Notes: generated by a model not told the origin, from the letters alone. DNA of 64,000 bases from Pseudomonas wayambapalatensis (GCA_014268975.2 CP077096.1:1076501-1140500); one strand, 5' to 3'. Counted from the stretch's first letter, positions 8,832 to 18,483 are shown. Numbers and translations are program-made.

Positions 8832-10499
8832 TTGGCTCAATACGTCTACACCATGCATCGGCTGAGCAAGGTCGTGCCGCCGAAGCGGGAAATTCTCAAG
8901 AACATCTCCCTGTCGTTCTTCCCCGGCGCCAAGATCGGCGTGCTGGGCCTGAACGGCGCCGGTAAGTCCACGCTGCTGCGGATCATGGCGGGTGTCGACA
9001 AGGAATTCGACGGCGAAGCCCGTCCGATGCCCGACATCAATGTCGGCTACCTGCCGCAGGAGCCCCAGCTGGACCCGAACAAGACCGTGCGTGAAGTGGT
9101 CGAGGAAGCGGTCAGCGTGATCAAGGACGCCCAGGCGCGCCTGGACGAGGTCTACGCCGCCTACGCCGACCCGGATGCCGACTTCGACAAGCTGGCCGCC
9201 GAACAGGCCAAGCTCGAAGCCATCCTGCAGGCCGCTGACGGTCACAACCTGGAGCGTCAGCTGGACGTCGCTGCCGACGCTCTGCGCCTGCCGGCCTGGG
9301 ATGCGCGCATCGAGCACCTGTCTGGTGGCGAGAAGCGTCGTGTGGCCCTGTGTCGCCTGCTGCTGTCGGCCCCTGACATGCTGCTGCTAGACGAACCGAC
9401 CAACCACCTGGACGCCGACTCGGTGGCCTGGCTGGAGCGCTTCCTGCACGACTTCCCTGGCACCGTGGTCGCCATTACCCACGACCGTTACTTCCTCGAC
9501 AACGTCGCCGGCTGGATCCTCGAACTGGACCGCGGCGCGGGCATCCCGTACGAAGGCAACTACTCGGGCTGGCTGGAGGCCAAGTCGGAACGTCTGGCGC
9601 AGGAATCCAAGCAGCAGAGCGCCCACGAGAAGGCCATGAAAGAGGAACTGGAGTGGGTGCGCAAAGGCGCCAAGGCCCGCCAGTCCAAGTCCAAGGCTCG
9701 CCTGCAGCGTTTCGAAGAGATGCAGTCGCAGGAGTTCCAGAAGCGCAGCGAGACCAACGAGATCTACATCCCGGCAGGTCCGCGCCTGGGCGACAAGGTC
9801 ATCGAGTTCAAGAACGTCTCCAAGGGCTATGGCGACCGCGTGCTGATCGACAACCTGTCGTTCTCCATGCCAAAAGGCGCCATCGTCGGCGTTATCGGCG
9901 GTAACGGCGCCGGTAAGTCGACCCTGTTCCGCATGCTGATGGGCAAGGAGCAGCCGGACTCGGGCAGCATCGAGATCGGTGAAACCGTGCAACTGGCCTG
10001 CGTCGACCAGAGCCGCGAGGACCTGGACGGCAGCAAGACCGTGTTCCAGCAGATCTCCGACGGTTCCGACCAGATCCGCATCGGCAACTACGAGATCCCG
10101 TCGCGCACTTATGTGGGCCGTTTCAACTTCAAGGGCGGCGACCAGCAGAAGTTCGTCAAGGACCTCTCCGGTGGTGAGCGTGGCCGTCTGCACCTGGCAC
10201 TGACCCTGAAAGAGGGCGGCAACGTCCTGCTGCTCGACGAACCGTCCAACGACCTGGACGTCGAGACCCTGCGTTCGCTGGAGGAAGCCCTGCTGGACTT
10301 CCCGGGCGCCGCTATCGTGATTTCCCACGACCGTTGGTTCCTGGACCGCGTGGCGACCCACATCCTGGCTTACGAGGACGACTCGAACGTGGTTTTCTTC
10401 GAGGGCAACTACACCGAGTACGAAGCCGATCGCAAGAAACGCCTGGGCGACGCTGCTGCCCAGCCGCACCGGGTACGGCACAAGAAGCTGGCGCAGTAA
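8832..10499 (+). CDS. ettA: Energy-dependent translational throttle protein EttA (ABC-F)
   Basis: A 555-residue cytosolic ABC-F ATPase with two nucleotide-binding domains and no membrane part. Walker A motifs are GLNGAGKST (Lys about 45) and GGNGAGKST (about 356). Signatures are LSGGEKRR (about 161) and LSGGERGR (about 444). Both Walker B motifs end LLDEP. EttA binds the ribosomal E site and gates the first peptide bond according to ATP/ADP level. The TTG at 8832 gives [13 protein letters not shown] and exactly the length of E. coli EttA; an in-frame start at 8799 would add eleven residues without support. Confidence 0.95.
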   Translation: MAQYVYTMHRLSKVVPPKREILKNISLSFFPGAKIGVLGLNGAGKSTLLRIMAGVDKEFDGEARPMPDINVGYLPQEPQLDPNKTVREVVEEAVSVIKDAQARLDEVYAAYADPDADFDKLAAEQAKLEAILQAADGHNLERQLDVAADALRLPAWDARIEHLSGGEKRRVALCRLLLSAPDMLLLDEPTNHLDADSVAWLERFLHDFPGTVVAITHDRYFLDNVAGWILELDRGAGIPYEGNYSGWLEAKSERLAQESKQQSAHEKAMKEELEWVRKGAKARQSKSKARLQRFEEMQSQEFQKRSETNEIYIPAGPRLGDKVIEFKNVSKGYGDRVLIDNLSFSMPKGAIVGVIGGNGAGKSTLFRMLMGKEQPDSGSIEIGETVQLACVDQSREDLDGSKTVFQQISDGSDQIRIGNYEIPSRTYVGRFNFKGGDQQKFVKDLSGGERGRLHLALTLKEGGNVLLLDEPSNDLDVETLRSLEEALLDFPGAAIVISHDRWFLDRVATHILAYEDDSNVVFFEGNYTEYEADRKKRLGDAAAQPHRVRHKKLAQ

Positions 10500-10521
10500 G
10501 CCGGTTTTTGTTGCACAAGGA

Positions 10522-10546
10522 TGGGGCCCTCAGGGGCCCCATTTTT
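10522..10546 (+). terminator. Rho-independent terminator after ettA
   Basis: TGGGGCCCT, a 1-2 base turn, then AGGGGCCCCATTTTT, 22 bases after the ettA stop. Confidence 0.88.
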
Positions 10547-10573
10547 GTGCCTTGCTGGGAGCGGTGGTGCTTC

Positions 10574-10648
10574 ATTCGCGGGCAAGCCCGCTCCTACAAA
10601 GTAAGCTTGCCGGTCCAGGCCCTTGTAGGAGCGGGCTTGCCCGCGAAT
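10574..10648. repeat. Paired REP palindromes (REPIN-like)
   Basis: ATTCGCGGGCAAGCCCGCTC...TACAA at the left and its exact inverse TTGTAGGAGCGGGCTTGCCC...GAAT at the right, with a 23-base spacer. It sits between the ettA terminator and the AT-rich leader of gdhA. Confidence 0.92.
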
Positions 10649-10789
10649 GCCACACCTCAGTGACGGTTTGTATACATTTATATAAAACGCACCAAAAAAA
10701 TTCAGAAAAACGACATTTTGCCCTGTTCCAGTGCGATTGCTTCTTGATAGAGTCCGGAAAAAATCAATAAGTCCAATCCTCTTGGTGAG

Positions 10790-12139
10790 ATGTCTACCAT
10801 GATCGAATCCGTCGACCATTTCCTCGCACGCCTGAAGCAGCGTGACCCTGCCCAGCCCGAATTCCACCAGGCTGTCGAAGAGGTGCTGCGCAGCCTCTGG
10901 CCGTTCCTCGAAGCCAACCCCCACTACCTGCAGGCCGGCATCCTGGAACGCATGGTCGAGCCGGAGCGTGCCGTGCTGTTCCGCGTGTCGTGGGTCGATG
11001 ACCAGGGCAAGGTCCAGGTCAACCGCGGCTATCGCATCCAGATGAGCAGCGCCATCGGCCCCTACAAGGGCGGGCTGCGCTTCCACCCGTCGGTGAACCT
11101 GGGCGTGCTCAAGTTCCTGGCCTTCGAACAGGTGTTCAAGAACTCGCTGACCTCGCTGCCCATGGGTGGCGGCAAAGGTGGCTCGGACTTCGACCCCAAG
11201 GGCAAGAGCGATGCCGAAGTCATGCGCTTCTGCCAGGCATTCATGAGCGAGCTGTACCGCCACATCGGCGCCGACCTCGACGTGCCGGCCGGTGACATCG
11301 GTGTTGGCGCCCGTGAGATCGGCTTCATGTTCGGCCAGTACAAGCGCCTGGCCAACCAGTTCACCTCGGTGCTGACCGGCAAGGGCATGACCTATGGCGG
11401 CAGCCTGATCCGGCCGGAAGCCACCGGCTACGGCTGCGTGTACTTCGCCGAGGAGATGCTCAAGCGTAAAGACCTGCGTATCGACGGGCGTCGCGTGGCC
11501 ATCTCCGGTTCTGGCAACGTGGCCCAGTATGCGGCGCGCAAGGTCATGGACCTGGGCGGCAAGGTGATTTCGCTGTCCGACTCCGAAGGCACGCTGTTCT
11601 GCGAGGCCGGGCTGAACGACGAGCAGTGGGATGCGCTGATGGAGCTCAAGAACGTCAAGCGTGGCCGCATCAGCGAGCTGGCCGAGCGTTTTGGCCTGGA
11701 GTTCCGCAAGGGCCAGACGCCGTGGAGCCTACCGTGCGATATCGCCCTGCCGTGCGCCACCCAGAACGAACTGGACGTCGAGGACGCCCGCGCCTTGCTG
11801 CGCAACGGCTGCGTCTGCGTCGCCGAAGGCGCCAACATGCCGACCACGCTCGAGGCGGTGGATGTGTTCATCGAGGCGGGCACCCTGTTCGCACCGGGCA
11901 AGGCGTCCAACGCCGGTGGCGTTGCGGTGTCGGGCCTCGAGATGTCGCAGAACGCCATGCGCCTGCTGTGGACGGCGGGTGAGGTGGACAGCAAGCTGCA
12001 TGCGATCATGCAGTCGATCCACCATGCGTGCGTGCACTATGGCGAGCAAGCCGATGGCTCGGTCAACTACGTCAAGGGCGCGAACATCGCCGGCTTCGTG
12101 AAAGTGGCGGATGCCATGCTGGCGCAGGGCGTGGTCTGA
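10790..12139 (+). CDS. gdhA: NADP-dependent glutamate dehydrogenase
   Basis: A 449-residue hexameric-type GDH that makes glutamate from 2-oxoglutarate, ammonia and NADPH. The substrate-binding and catalytic motif PMGGGKGGSDFDPKGKS is at about 124-140. The dinucleotide-binding fold starts at VAISGSGNVAQYA, and the C terminus GANIAGFVKVADAMLAQGVV is nearly that of E. coli GdhA. The ATG at 10790 is preceded by GGTGAG; the ATG three codons later is also possible. The upstream leader is unusually AT-rich and probably holds the promoter. Confidence 0.96.
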   Translation: MSTMIESVDHFLARLKQRDPAQPEFHQAVEEVLRSLWPFLEANPHYLQAGILERMVEPERAVLFRVSWVDDQGKVQVNRGYRIQMSSAIGPYKGGLRFHPSVNLGVLKFLAFEQVFKNSLTSLPMGGGKGGSDFDPKGKSDAEVMRFCQAFMSELYRHIGADLDVPAGDIGVGAREIGFMFGQYKRLANQFTSVLTGKGMTYGGSLIRPEATGYGCVYFAEEMLKRKDLRIDGRRVAISGSGNVAQYAARKVMDLGGKVISLSDSEGTLFCEAGLNDEQWDALMELKNVKRGRISELAERFGLEFRKGQTPWSLPCDIALPCATQNELDVEDARALLRNGCVCVAEGANMPTTLEAVDVFIEAGTLFAPGKASNAGGVAVSGLEMSQNAMRLLWTAGEVDSKLHAIMQSIHHACVHYGEQADGSVNYVKGANIAGFVKVADAMLAQGVV

Positions 12140-12148
12140 TCCACGATG

Positions 12149-12175
12149 GTTAGGGGCTGCATTGCAGCCCCTAAC
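12149..12175. terminator. Hairpin terminator between gdhA and the GreA/B-like gene
   Basis: A perfect 12-bp stem GTTAGGGGCTGC / GCAGCCCCTAAC with a 3-base loop, followed by TTT. It lies between convergent genes and overlaps the last bases of the minus-strand gene. Confidence 0.88.
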
Positions 12176-12668
12176 TTTCACCCAGGATCTCGACCACCTC
12201 GATGGACAGATCCCCCGCAGGCCGCCGCCATACCACTTCATCCCCAGGCCCCGCGCCAAGCAGCGCCCGCCCCAGCGGTGAGCCCCAGTTGATCAGCCCG
12301 CGCGCTGCATCGGCCTGATCTTCCCCGACCAGCTGCACCTTGTGCTCCTCATCCTGCTCATCGACAAACCTCACCCGGCTGCCGATCTGCACCTTGTCCT
12401 GCGAGGTCGCAGGTGGCACCACCTGGGCGCTCTGTACGCGTGTGCGGAAGTAGCGCAGGTCGCGCTCGGTATCGGCCAGGCGCTGTTTGTCGGCATGCTC
12501 ACCCTGGGCTTGCAGATCGCTGTGCAGGGCAATGAGCGCCGCCACGCGTTGCTGCAGTTGCGCAAGACCGCTGGCGGTGACGTAGTTGGGCTGGTCGCTG
12601 ACCCGTCGCTCCACCGGCTGGCTGGCCTGGGCGGCGGCCTGGTCTTCGTTGACGAATGCTCGGCTCAT
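12171..12668 (-). CDS. GreA/GreB-family transcription factor with shortened coiled coil
   Basis: A 165-residue protein. The C-terminal GreA/GreB domain is clear (GSRVRF, VQLVGEDQADAARGLINW, SPLGRALLGAGPGDEV, then IEVVEIL). The N-terminal coiled coil between YVTASGLAQLQQR and AQVVPP is roughly a dozen residues shorter than in GreA. The GreA acidic tip (GDLKENAEY) is not present; QGEHADKQ occupies that place. The start ATG at 12668 has AAGGAGG six bases upstream; the frame continues upstream without support. It likely enters the RNA polymerase secondary channel, but whether it stimulates cleavage is doubtful. Confidence 0.85.
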   Translation of the reverse strand: MSRAFVNEDQAAAQASQPVERRVSDQPNYVTASGLAQLQQRVAALIALHSDLQAQGEHADKQRLADTERDLRYFRTRVQSAQVVPPATSQDKVQIGSRVRFVDEQDEEHKVQLVGEDQADAARGLINWGSPLGRALLGAGPGDEVVWRRPAGDLSIEVVEILGES

Positions 12669-12736
12669 GAACGGCCTCCTTGTTTCTGGAGACCATGGTG
12701 AGGGTTGTCGAGTTTCCCTGAATGTCTGGCTGCGAC

Positions 12737-13093
12737 CTAATTGTGACGATAGGCGCGCGCTGCACCGCGGTCTTTTTCCTGCTGCCATTCGCGGTCACGC
12801 TCGTCCCAGTAGCGCTCTCGGTACTGGCGCGTGTCTTCGCTGTTCTGCATGGCATGGCACTGACGAAAACCATCGTCCCAACCGCTTTCGTAGCGACGAT
12901 CGTGGAGGTAGCGCGGGACGTCCTTGCGAAAATCTCCGACCATCAGCCCCGCCGCCTGGCGGCCACTGCTGCAGCCGTCCTGGAAACCATCGGCATAGGC
13001 CGGTGGGTAGCCCTGGTCGAGCATCTGCTCGCGGGTGGACTGGCAGCCGACCAACAGCAGGGTTATCCACAGGGCGAAACCGTACCGCGACAT
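12737..13093 (-). CDS. Small predicted lipoprotein, unknown function
   Basis: A 118-residue protein with a lipoprotein signal: YGFALWITLLLVGC, lipobox LVGC. The mature part is acidic/aromatic and rich in Arg, Tyr, Asp and Gln (YPPAYADGFQDGC, YESGWDDGFRQC), with two further cysteines that could form a disulphide. The start is ATG 13093 with GGAGG ten bases upstream; a GTG two codons earlier has too short a spacing. It stands alone, so nothing about neighbours points to a role. Outer-membrane anchoring is likely because residue +2 is Gln. Confidence 0.78.
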   Translation of the reverse strand: MSRYGFALWITLLLVGCQSTREQMLDQGYPPAYADGFQDGCSSGRQAAGLMVGDFRKDVPRYLHDRRYESGWDDGFRQCHAMQNSEDTRQYRERYWDERDREWQQEKDRGAARAYRHN

Positions 13094-13212
13094 AGACACT
13101 GGACCTCCGGGTGATAGGGGAAGTCTAGGTCGTGGATTGTCGCGGCGATGTCAAAACGCCGTCGAAGGATTGCACGTCATGATGCGAATCACTGTGGCCC
13201 CACGCAAAGGTA

Positions 13213-15066
13213 TCAGTACTGGTACCACTTCAACTCCAGCATCACCTCGTTCTGCGCGGTGGCCAGGTGGCTGAACTCGCGCTTGGCGCTCAACCTCAGG
13301 CCCAGGTTCTGCGAAATCTCCCACTGCTGGTTCAGGCTCAGGCTGCGCCGCACTTCACCATTGGTGAAGTAATCCCCTTTTGCCTCCAGGGTCATGTTGC
13401 CCAGCCCGTTGCGCCACAGCAGGCCACCATTGAAACCGGCCGCCGGCGAGATGAACTCGGCGAAGTCATTGTGATGTTCGACCCGCACCGTACCGAGGGC
13501 AAAGCCCAGCAGGCCGTCGGCAAGCTGCCAGGTCCCACCGCCGCCGCCGTTGACGTGGCTGACCAGCACCTCGTCGTCATGCTTGCCCGGCACCCGCTCG
13601 AGACCGCCAGCCACCTGCCACGACCAGGGCTTGAGCAGTTCGTTGCGCGGGGTCAGTGAGCGGATGGTGGCCAGGTCCAGGCGTTGCACCTGCCAGTCGT
13701 TGCCCTCGTACTGGCGCAGCTTGAGCTGGAGGATCTCGATCTGTGCGCCGAGCGGGAAGCCGTAGGCGTTGTCGTTGAGGTCGTGGTAGGCCATGCGCAG
13801 ACCGTATTCGGCGAAGGCGCGGTCTTCGCGGGTGCCGACACCCAGCTGCCAGGTACGCGACTGATGACCGTCCTCGGGCAGGCCGGGGCGTTCGATCTGC
13901 AGCGGTGGCGGCGGGTTGCGGTTGATCGCCCGCAGCAGCTCGAAGCTGCGCCTGGCCTGTTCGGGGTCACGCTCCTGGCCGGTGGCGCGGTAGCGTTCCA
14001 GGCGATAGGCGGCATCTTGTACCAAAGCCTGGCGTTCGCGTGGCAGGGCGGTGAACTCGGGGCTCTGCAATTGCGCAGTGTCGGCGCTGACGGCCAATAC
14101 CTGCTGTTTTTCGTGATGGTCCAGTGGCTCGGCGCGGGCCAGCAGCTCGCGTTCGCGCGATGGCCGGTAGCGCACATCGGACACCAGCCCCGACTGCTTG
14201 ACTGCCTTGACCGTGTCGGTGGGGATGGCGGTGAGCGGGAACTGCGAGGTCAGGTCCAGCCCGGGGCGGGCGACCTGCAGCAGCTCCAGCAGGCGGTAGG
14301 AGCAGTTCTCGTCGAAGAAGAAGTAGTCGAACTGCACCTGCTTGAGTTCCCAGACGTGCTCGACCATGCGCCCGGTCTCTTCAGGCGTCAGGTCCAGCTG
14401 GTACTCCCACAGGTCGCGGTTCTCCAGGCTGCGGTATTCGGAGAGTTTCTCCTGGTACGGCATCATCGCGAACAGCCCGGGGTAGCCGCCCATCAGGCCT
14501 TTCCAGGCGTAGAGGATGCTGTTGTCGCTGCCTTCGATATAGGCGCCGAAGTTGATCGCGTAGCTGAGCAGCGTGGTGTCGTTGCTGCGGGTGTCGGCCT
14601 TGTCGATGCGCAGCAGGGTATGGCCGAACATCGAGGACGGGCTGTTGAGGTAGGCCGCCGGGAAGATCAGCACCGCGCTGTGCGGTGCGACGTCGGCGTA
14701 CCAGCGGCTGTATTCCTGGCAGTCCGGGGTCGGCAGGTCGCTGAGCTGCAGTTGCTCGCGTAGCCAGCGGGTGCGCGCCGGAAAGACGCATTGGGCGTGT
14801 TTGTCGCCCAGGTTGGCCGGGGCATACAGCGCATCGACCGTGGCCCGCAGTTCGCGATCCGGATGATGGGCGCCGTCCTCGGCGAGAAAGAATTTGTCGT
14901 CGTCCACATAACTGCGCCAACCGCCCAGCTTGGCGGTTTCGTAGTGACCCAGTGCGATCCAGTAGCGGTCGGCGGCCAACTGCTGCACGCGCGCGTCATC
15001 CAATGAAGGTGCCGCGTAGGCAGGGGCGCAGGCGCATAACGTCAGGTAGGCGAAGCGTTTGAGCAT
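13213..15066 (-). CDS. DUF4105 / Lnb-domain periplasmic protein
   Basis: About 617 residues with a signal peptide (MLKRFAYLTLCACAPAYAAPS). The N-terminal region contains the family pattern SRWYADVAPHSAVLIFPAAY, SPSSMFGHTLLRID, and FFFDENCSYRLLELLQVARP with a conserved Asn-Cys-Ser. The domain formerly DUF4105 has more recently been named after Lnb, a lipoprotein N-acyltransferase of Bacteroides; I recall this from the literature and it does not prove activity here. The C-terminal third has alternating patterns and ends in WYQY, consistent with a beta-barrel or beta-sandwich. The start is ATG 15066; a TTG three codons upstream is possible. It follows the DUF3015 gene by 77 bases on the same strand. 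Confidence 0.82.
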   Translation of the reverse strand: MLKRFAYLTLCACAPAYAAPSLDDARVQQLAADRYWIALGHYETAKLGGWRSYVDDDKFFLAEDGAHHPDRELRATVDALYAPANLGDKHAQCVFPARTRWLREQLQLSDLPTPDCQEYSRWYADVAPHSAVLIFPAAYLNSPSSMFGHTLLRIDKADTRSNDTTLLSYAINFGAYIEGSDNSILYAWKGLMGGYPGLFAMMPYQEKLSEYRSLENRDLWEYQLDLTPEETGRMVEHVWELKQVQFDYFFFDENCSYRLLELLQVARPGLDLTSQFPLTAIPTDTVKAVKQSGLVSDVRYRPSRERELLARAEPLDHHEKQQVLAVSADTAQLQSPEFTALPRERQALVQDAAYRLERYRATGQERDPEQARRSFELLRAINRNPPPPLQIERPGLPEDGHQSRTWQLGVGTREDRAFAEYGLRMAYHDLNDNAYGFPLGAQIEILQLKLRQYEGNDWQVQRLDLATIRSLTPRNELLKPWSWQVAGGLERVPGKHDDEVLVSHVNGGGGGTWQLADGLLGFALGTVRVEHHNDFAEFISPAAGFNGGLLWRNGLGNMTLEAKGDYFTNGEVRRSLSLNQQWEISQNLGLRLSAKREFSHLATAQNEVMLELKWYQY

Positions 15067-15143
15067 ATCGGGCAACTACTTCTGAATGATGCCGAAGGGA
15101 GGCGGGCGAAACCCGCCCCGCAAGCGGGGCGGGCAGGTCGAAC

Positions 15144-15632
15144 TTACGCTTCGGTAGCGTACTTCGCCAGTTGTGGATCCTTTTTCAGGACCGCGATGGT
15201 GTTGTTGTGGACATCTTCGGCAGTGACGTTGGCGCTGCTGAAGATCTGCTGGAAGTGGTCGTGGGTGACCGAGGCGAAGTGCGCGCGGTCTTCGGGTTTG
15301 ACGCCCAGTACCACGGCGTAGGTGGTCAGGGCTTCGCCCTGGCCCTGAGCCATGTCTTCGGACAGTTCGTTCATGGTGCCATTCATGGCCAGCCACGATT
15401 TGCCGCCGTAGGTGAGCGCTGCCTTGGTAGAGCAGCCGTTGGTGCCGGAGGTCATGCCGAAGGTGGCGTTACCGGAGGTGCCGTTGGTGGTGGAGGCCAG
15501 GAAGTGCGCCGGAGTGCCGCGCTGGCCTTCGAACAGCAGGTTGCCCCAACCGCAGTTCGGGCCGCCTGGCGCTTCGGCCATGGCATTGATCGAAACCGCG
15601 GCGAACAAGGTACCCAGAAGAATCCGTTTCAT
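15144..15632 (-). CDS. DUF3015 family periplasmic protein
   Basis: A 162-residue secreted protein with signal peptide MKRILLGTLFAAVSINAMAEAPG, followed by the family pattern GPNCGWGNLLFEGQ, TSGNATFGMTSGTNGCS and a DMAQGQGEAL segment. Two cysteines in the mature part could pair. The ATG at 15632 gives a normal signal peptide and has AAGAGA upstream; the frame extends ten codons further without support. The next gene on the strand is the DUF4105/Lnb-like gene. No function is established for the family that I know of. Confidence 0.87.
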   Translation of the reverse strand: MKRILLGTLFAAVSINAMAEAPGGPNCGWGNLLFEGQRGTPAHFLASTTNGTSGNATFGMTSGTNGCSTKAALTYGGKSWLAMNGTMNELSEDMAQGQGEALTTYAVVLGVKPEDRAHFASVTHDHFQQIFSSANVTAEDVHNNTIAVLKKDPQLAKYATEA

Positions 15633-15884
15633 AGCGTTATTCTCTTTTTCGATACGTATCAATGATCAGGGTTGTCTGGCAGTTCATGCCAGGACGGGGA
15701 AGCATTTTACCCACCCGCGCAGTTTGGAGTTTAGGCACGATCCAATAGTTGCGTAGTTGATTGCGAAAAAATCTTGGACAAACCTTTTTAACGCCTGCGA
15801 CATAAAGTCCCGCGGAGCCTTGCAAGGCGCGCGCCCCCGGCGCCAGAATGCTGCGTATCCGCCCCGCCGAAGTAAGGAAACCCA

Positions 15885-18323
15885 ATGCCCGATCCTGTTG
15901 CTGCGCGCCTGCGTCTCGCGCCTGAAGCCCTGACCCGGCGTTTTTCCCCCGAGCAGTTTGCCTTCACCAACACCGATGATCTGGAGCCGTTTCGCGGAGT
16001 ACTGGGCCAGGAGCGTGCCGTCGAGGCCCTGCAGTTCGGCGTGGCCATGCCACGCCCTGGCTACAACGTCTATGTGATGGGCGAGCCGGGCACCGGCCGC
16101 TTCTCCTTCGTCAAGCGCTACCTCAAGGCCGAGGGCAAGCGCCAGCAGACCCCGGCCGACCGGGTCTACGTCAACAATTTCGAAGACACCCGCGAGCCGC
16201 GTGCGCTGGAGTTGCCGGCAGGCACTGCTGGCGAGTTCATCGCCGACATGAACGGTTTGATCGGCAACCTGCTGGCGACCTTCCCGGCGGTGTTCGAGCA
16301 TCCGTCCTACCAGCAGAAGAAGGGCGCCATCGATCGCGCCTTCAACCAGCGCTACGACCGTGCCCTGGATGTGATCGAACGCGCGTCGCTGGAAAAGGAC
16401 GTGGCGCTGTACCGCGACGCCAGCAATGTCGCCTTCACCCCCATGGCCGAAGGCAAGGCGCTGGATGAGGCCGAGTTCGCCCAGTTGCCTGAAGAGGTCC
16501 GCGAGCAGTTCCACGAAGACATCGCCGAGCTGGAGGAGCGTCTCAACGAGGAACTGTCCAGCCTGCCGCAGTGGAAGCGCGAGTCGAACAACCAGCTGCG
16601 CGAACTGAACGAAGAAACCATCACCCTGGCCCTGCAACCGCTGCTGGCCCCTCTGTCGGAGAAGTACGCCGAGAACGCTGCGGTGTGCGCTTACCTGCAG
16701 TCGGTGCAGTTGAACCTGCTGCGCACCGTGGTCGAGCAACTGGTCGACGATGCCAAGACCGACGCGGTGGCGCGCAAGATGCTCGAGGAGCAGTACGCGC
16801 CAAGCCTGGTGGTGGGGCATCCGGTCAATGGCGGCGCGCCAGTAGTGTTCGAGCCGCACCCGACCTACGACAACCTGTTCGGTCGCATCGAGTACAGCAC
16901 CGACCAGGGCGCGCTTTCCACCTCCTACCGCCAGCTGCGTCCCGGTGCATTGCACCGCGCCAACGGCGGCTTCCTGATCCTGGAAGCGGAGAAGATGCTG
17001 GGCGAGCCCTTCGTCTGGGATGCGCTCAAGCGTGCGTTGCAGTCGCGCAAGCTGAAAATGGAGTCTCCCCTGGGCGAGCTGGGGCGCATCGCCACCGTTA
17101 CCCTGACGCCGCAGATGATCCCGCTCAACGTCAAGCTGGTGATCATCGGCTCGCGTCAGCTCTACTATGCGCTGCAGGATCACGACTCGGACTTCCAGGA
17201 GATGTTCCGCGTACTGGTCGACTTCGACGAAGACATGCCGATGGTCGACGAGAACCTCGAGCAGTTCGCCCAACTGCTGCGCACGCGCACCAATGAAGAG
17301 GGCATGGCGCCGCTGACCAGCGATGCCGTGGCGCGCCTGGCGACCTTCAGCGCGCGCCTGGCCGAGAACCAGTCGCGCCTGTCGGCGCGTATCGGCGACC
17401 TGTTCCAACTGGTCAGCGAGGCGGACTTCATCCGCCAGTTGGCCAACGACGAGATGACCGATGCCGGACACATCGAGCGCGCGCTCAAGGCCAAGGCGAC
17501 CCGCACCGGGCGGGTGTCGCAGCGGGTGCTCGATGACATGCTCGCCGGCATCATCCTGATCGACAGCGAGGGGGCGGCCATCGGCAAGTGCAACGGCCTG
17601 ACGGTGCTGGAAGTCGGCGATTCGGCATTCGGCATGCCTGCGCGGATCTCCGCCACGGTCTACCCGGGCGGCAGCGGCATCGTCGACATCGAGCGTGAGG
17701 TCAACCTCGGCCAGCCGATCCACTCCAAAGGCGTGATGATCCTCACCGGTTACCTGGGCAGCCGCTATGCCCAGGAGTTCCCCCTGGCGATCTCGGCGAG
17801 CATCGCGCTGGAGCAGTCCTATGGCTACGTGGACGGCGACAGTGCTTCGCTTGGCGAGGCCTGTACGCTGATCTCGGCGTTGTCGCGCACGCCACTCAAG
17901 CAGTGCTTCGCCATCACCGGTTCGATCAACCAGTTCGGCGAAGTGCAGGCGGTGGGCGGGGTCAACGAGAAGATCGAAGGCTTCTTCCGCCTGTGCGAAG
18001 CGCGTGGCCTGACCGGCGAGCAAGGGGTGATCATCCCGCGCGCCAACGTCGCCACGTTGATGCTCGACGAGCGCGTGCTGCAGGCGGTCGAGGCCGGGCG
18101 CTTCCATGTCTATGCGGTGAGCCAGGCCGATGAGGCGCTGAGCCTGCTGGTGGGCGAGGACGCTGGTGCGCCCGACGAGAAGGGCGAGTTCCCCGAAGGC
18201 AGCGTCAATGCAAGGGTGGTCGAGCGCCTTCGGGCCATCGCCGAGATGATCAGCGAGGAAGAGATCAAGGACGCCGAAAAGGAACGGCTGGAGGAGATGG
18301 TGGCTGAGGCCAAGCCTGCCTGA
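15885..18323 (+). CDS. Lon-type ATP-dependent protease (AAA_32 plus Lon C domain)
   Basis: An 812-residue protein. The N-terminal ATPase-like part has MGEPGTGRFSF near residues 64-74, where the usual P-loop lysine is arginine. A second motif GGFLILEAEKML near 366 fits Walker B. The C-terminal peptidase has the Ser-Lys dyad: Ser653 in DGDSASLGEA and Lys696 in VGGVNEKIEGFF. This is the Lon-related family represented by E. coli YcbZ, a cytosolic protease-like protein of poorly known substrate. Start ATG 15885 follows AAGGAAACCCA. It is monocistronic with its own terminator. Confidence 0.92.
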   Translation: MPDPVAARLRLAPEALTRRFSPEQFAFTNTDDLEPFRGVLGQERAVEALQFGVAMPRPGYNVYVMGEPGTGRFSFVKRYLKAEGKRQQTPADRVYVNNFEDTREPRALELPAGTAGEFIADMNGLIGNLLATFPAVFEHPSYQQKKGAIDRAFNQRYDRALDVIERASLEKDVALYRDASNVAFTPMAEGKALDEAEFAQLPEEVREQFHEDIAELEERLNEELSSLPQWKRESNNQLRELNEETITLALQPLLAPLSEKYAENAAVCAYLQSVQLNLLRTVVEQLVDDAKTDAVARKMLEEQYAPSLVVGHPVNGGAPVVFEPHPTYDNLFGRIEYSTDQGALSTSYRQLRPGALHRANGGFLILEAEKMLGEPFVWDALKRALQSRKLKMESPLGELGRIATVTLTPQMIPLNVKLVIIGSRQLYYALQDHDSDFQEMFRVLVDFDEDMPMVDENLEQFAQLLRTRTNEEGMAPLTSDAVARLATFSARLAENQSRLSARIGDLFQLVSEADFIRQLANDEMTDAGHIERALKAKATRTGRVSQRVLDDMLAGIILIDSEGAAIGKCNGLTVLEVGDSAFGMPARISATVYPGGSGIVDIEREVNLGQPIHSKGVMILTGYLGSRYAQEFPLAISASIALEQSYGYVDGDSASLGEACTLISALSRTPLKQCFAITGSINQFGEVQAVGGVNEKIEGFFRLCEARGLTGEQGVIIPRANVATLMLDERVLQAVEAGRFHVYAVSQADEALSLLVGEDAGAPDEKGEFPEGSVNARVVERLRAIAEMISEEEIKDAEKERLEEMVAEAKPA

Positions 18324-18329
18324 GTCAAT

Positions 18330-18373
18330 AAACCGGCGCTGGCGGCCAAGTGCTACCGTTCAGCGCCGGTTTT
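18330..18373 (+). terminator. Rho-independent terminator after the Lon-type gene
   Basis: AAACCGGCGCTG, a 19-base loop, then CAGCGCCGGTTTT, just after the stop codon. Confidence 0.82.
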
Positions 18374-18483
18374 CCAGCAATGCTCACCTGTCATCTATGC
18401 TGGAACTTAAGGAGTTGTCAGGGTTCAGGATGGAAACAGCCTGTCGTGCAGGCTGAACAGGGCTTCTCAGAGGGGACGCCGCC

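Noticed and set aside
10640..10789. A definite sigma-70 promoter in the AT-rich leader of gdhA
   Set aside because: TTGTAT and several AT-rich hexamers are present, but no pair has convincing sequence and spacing.
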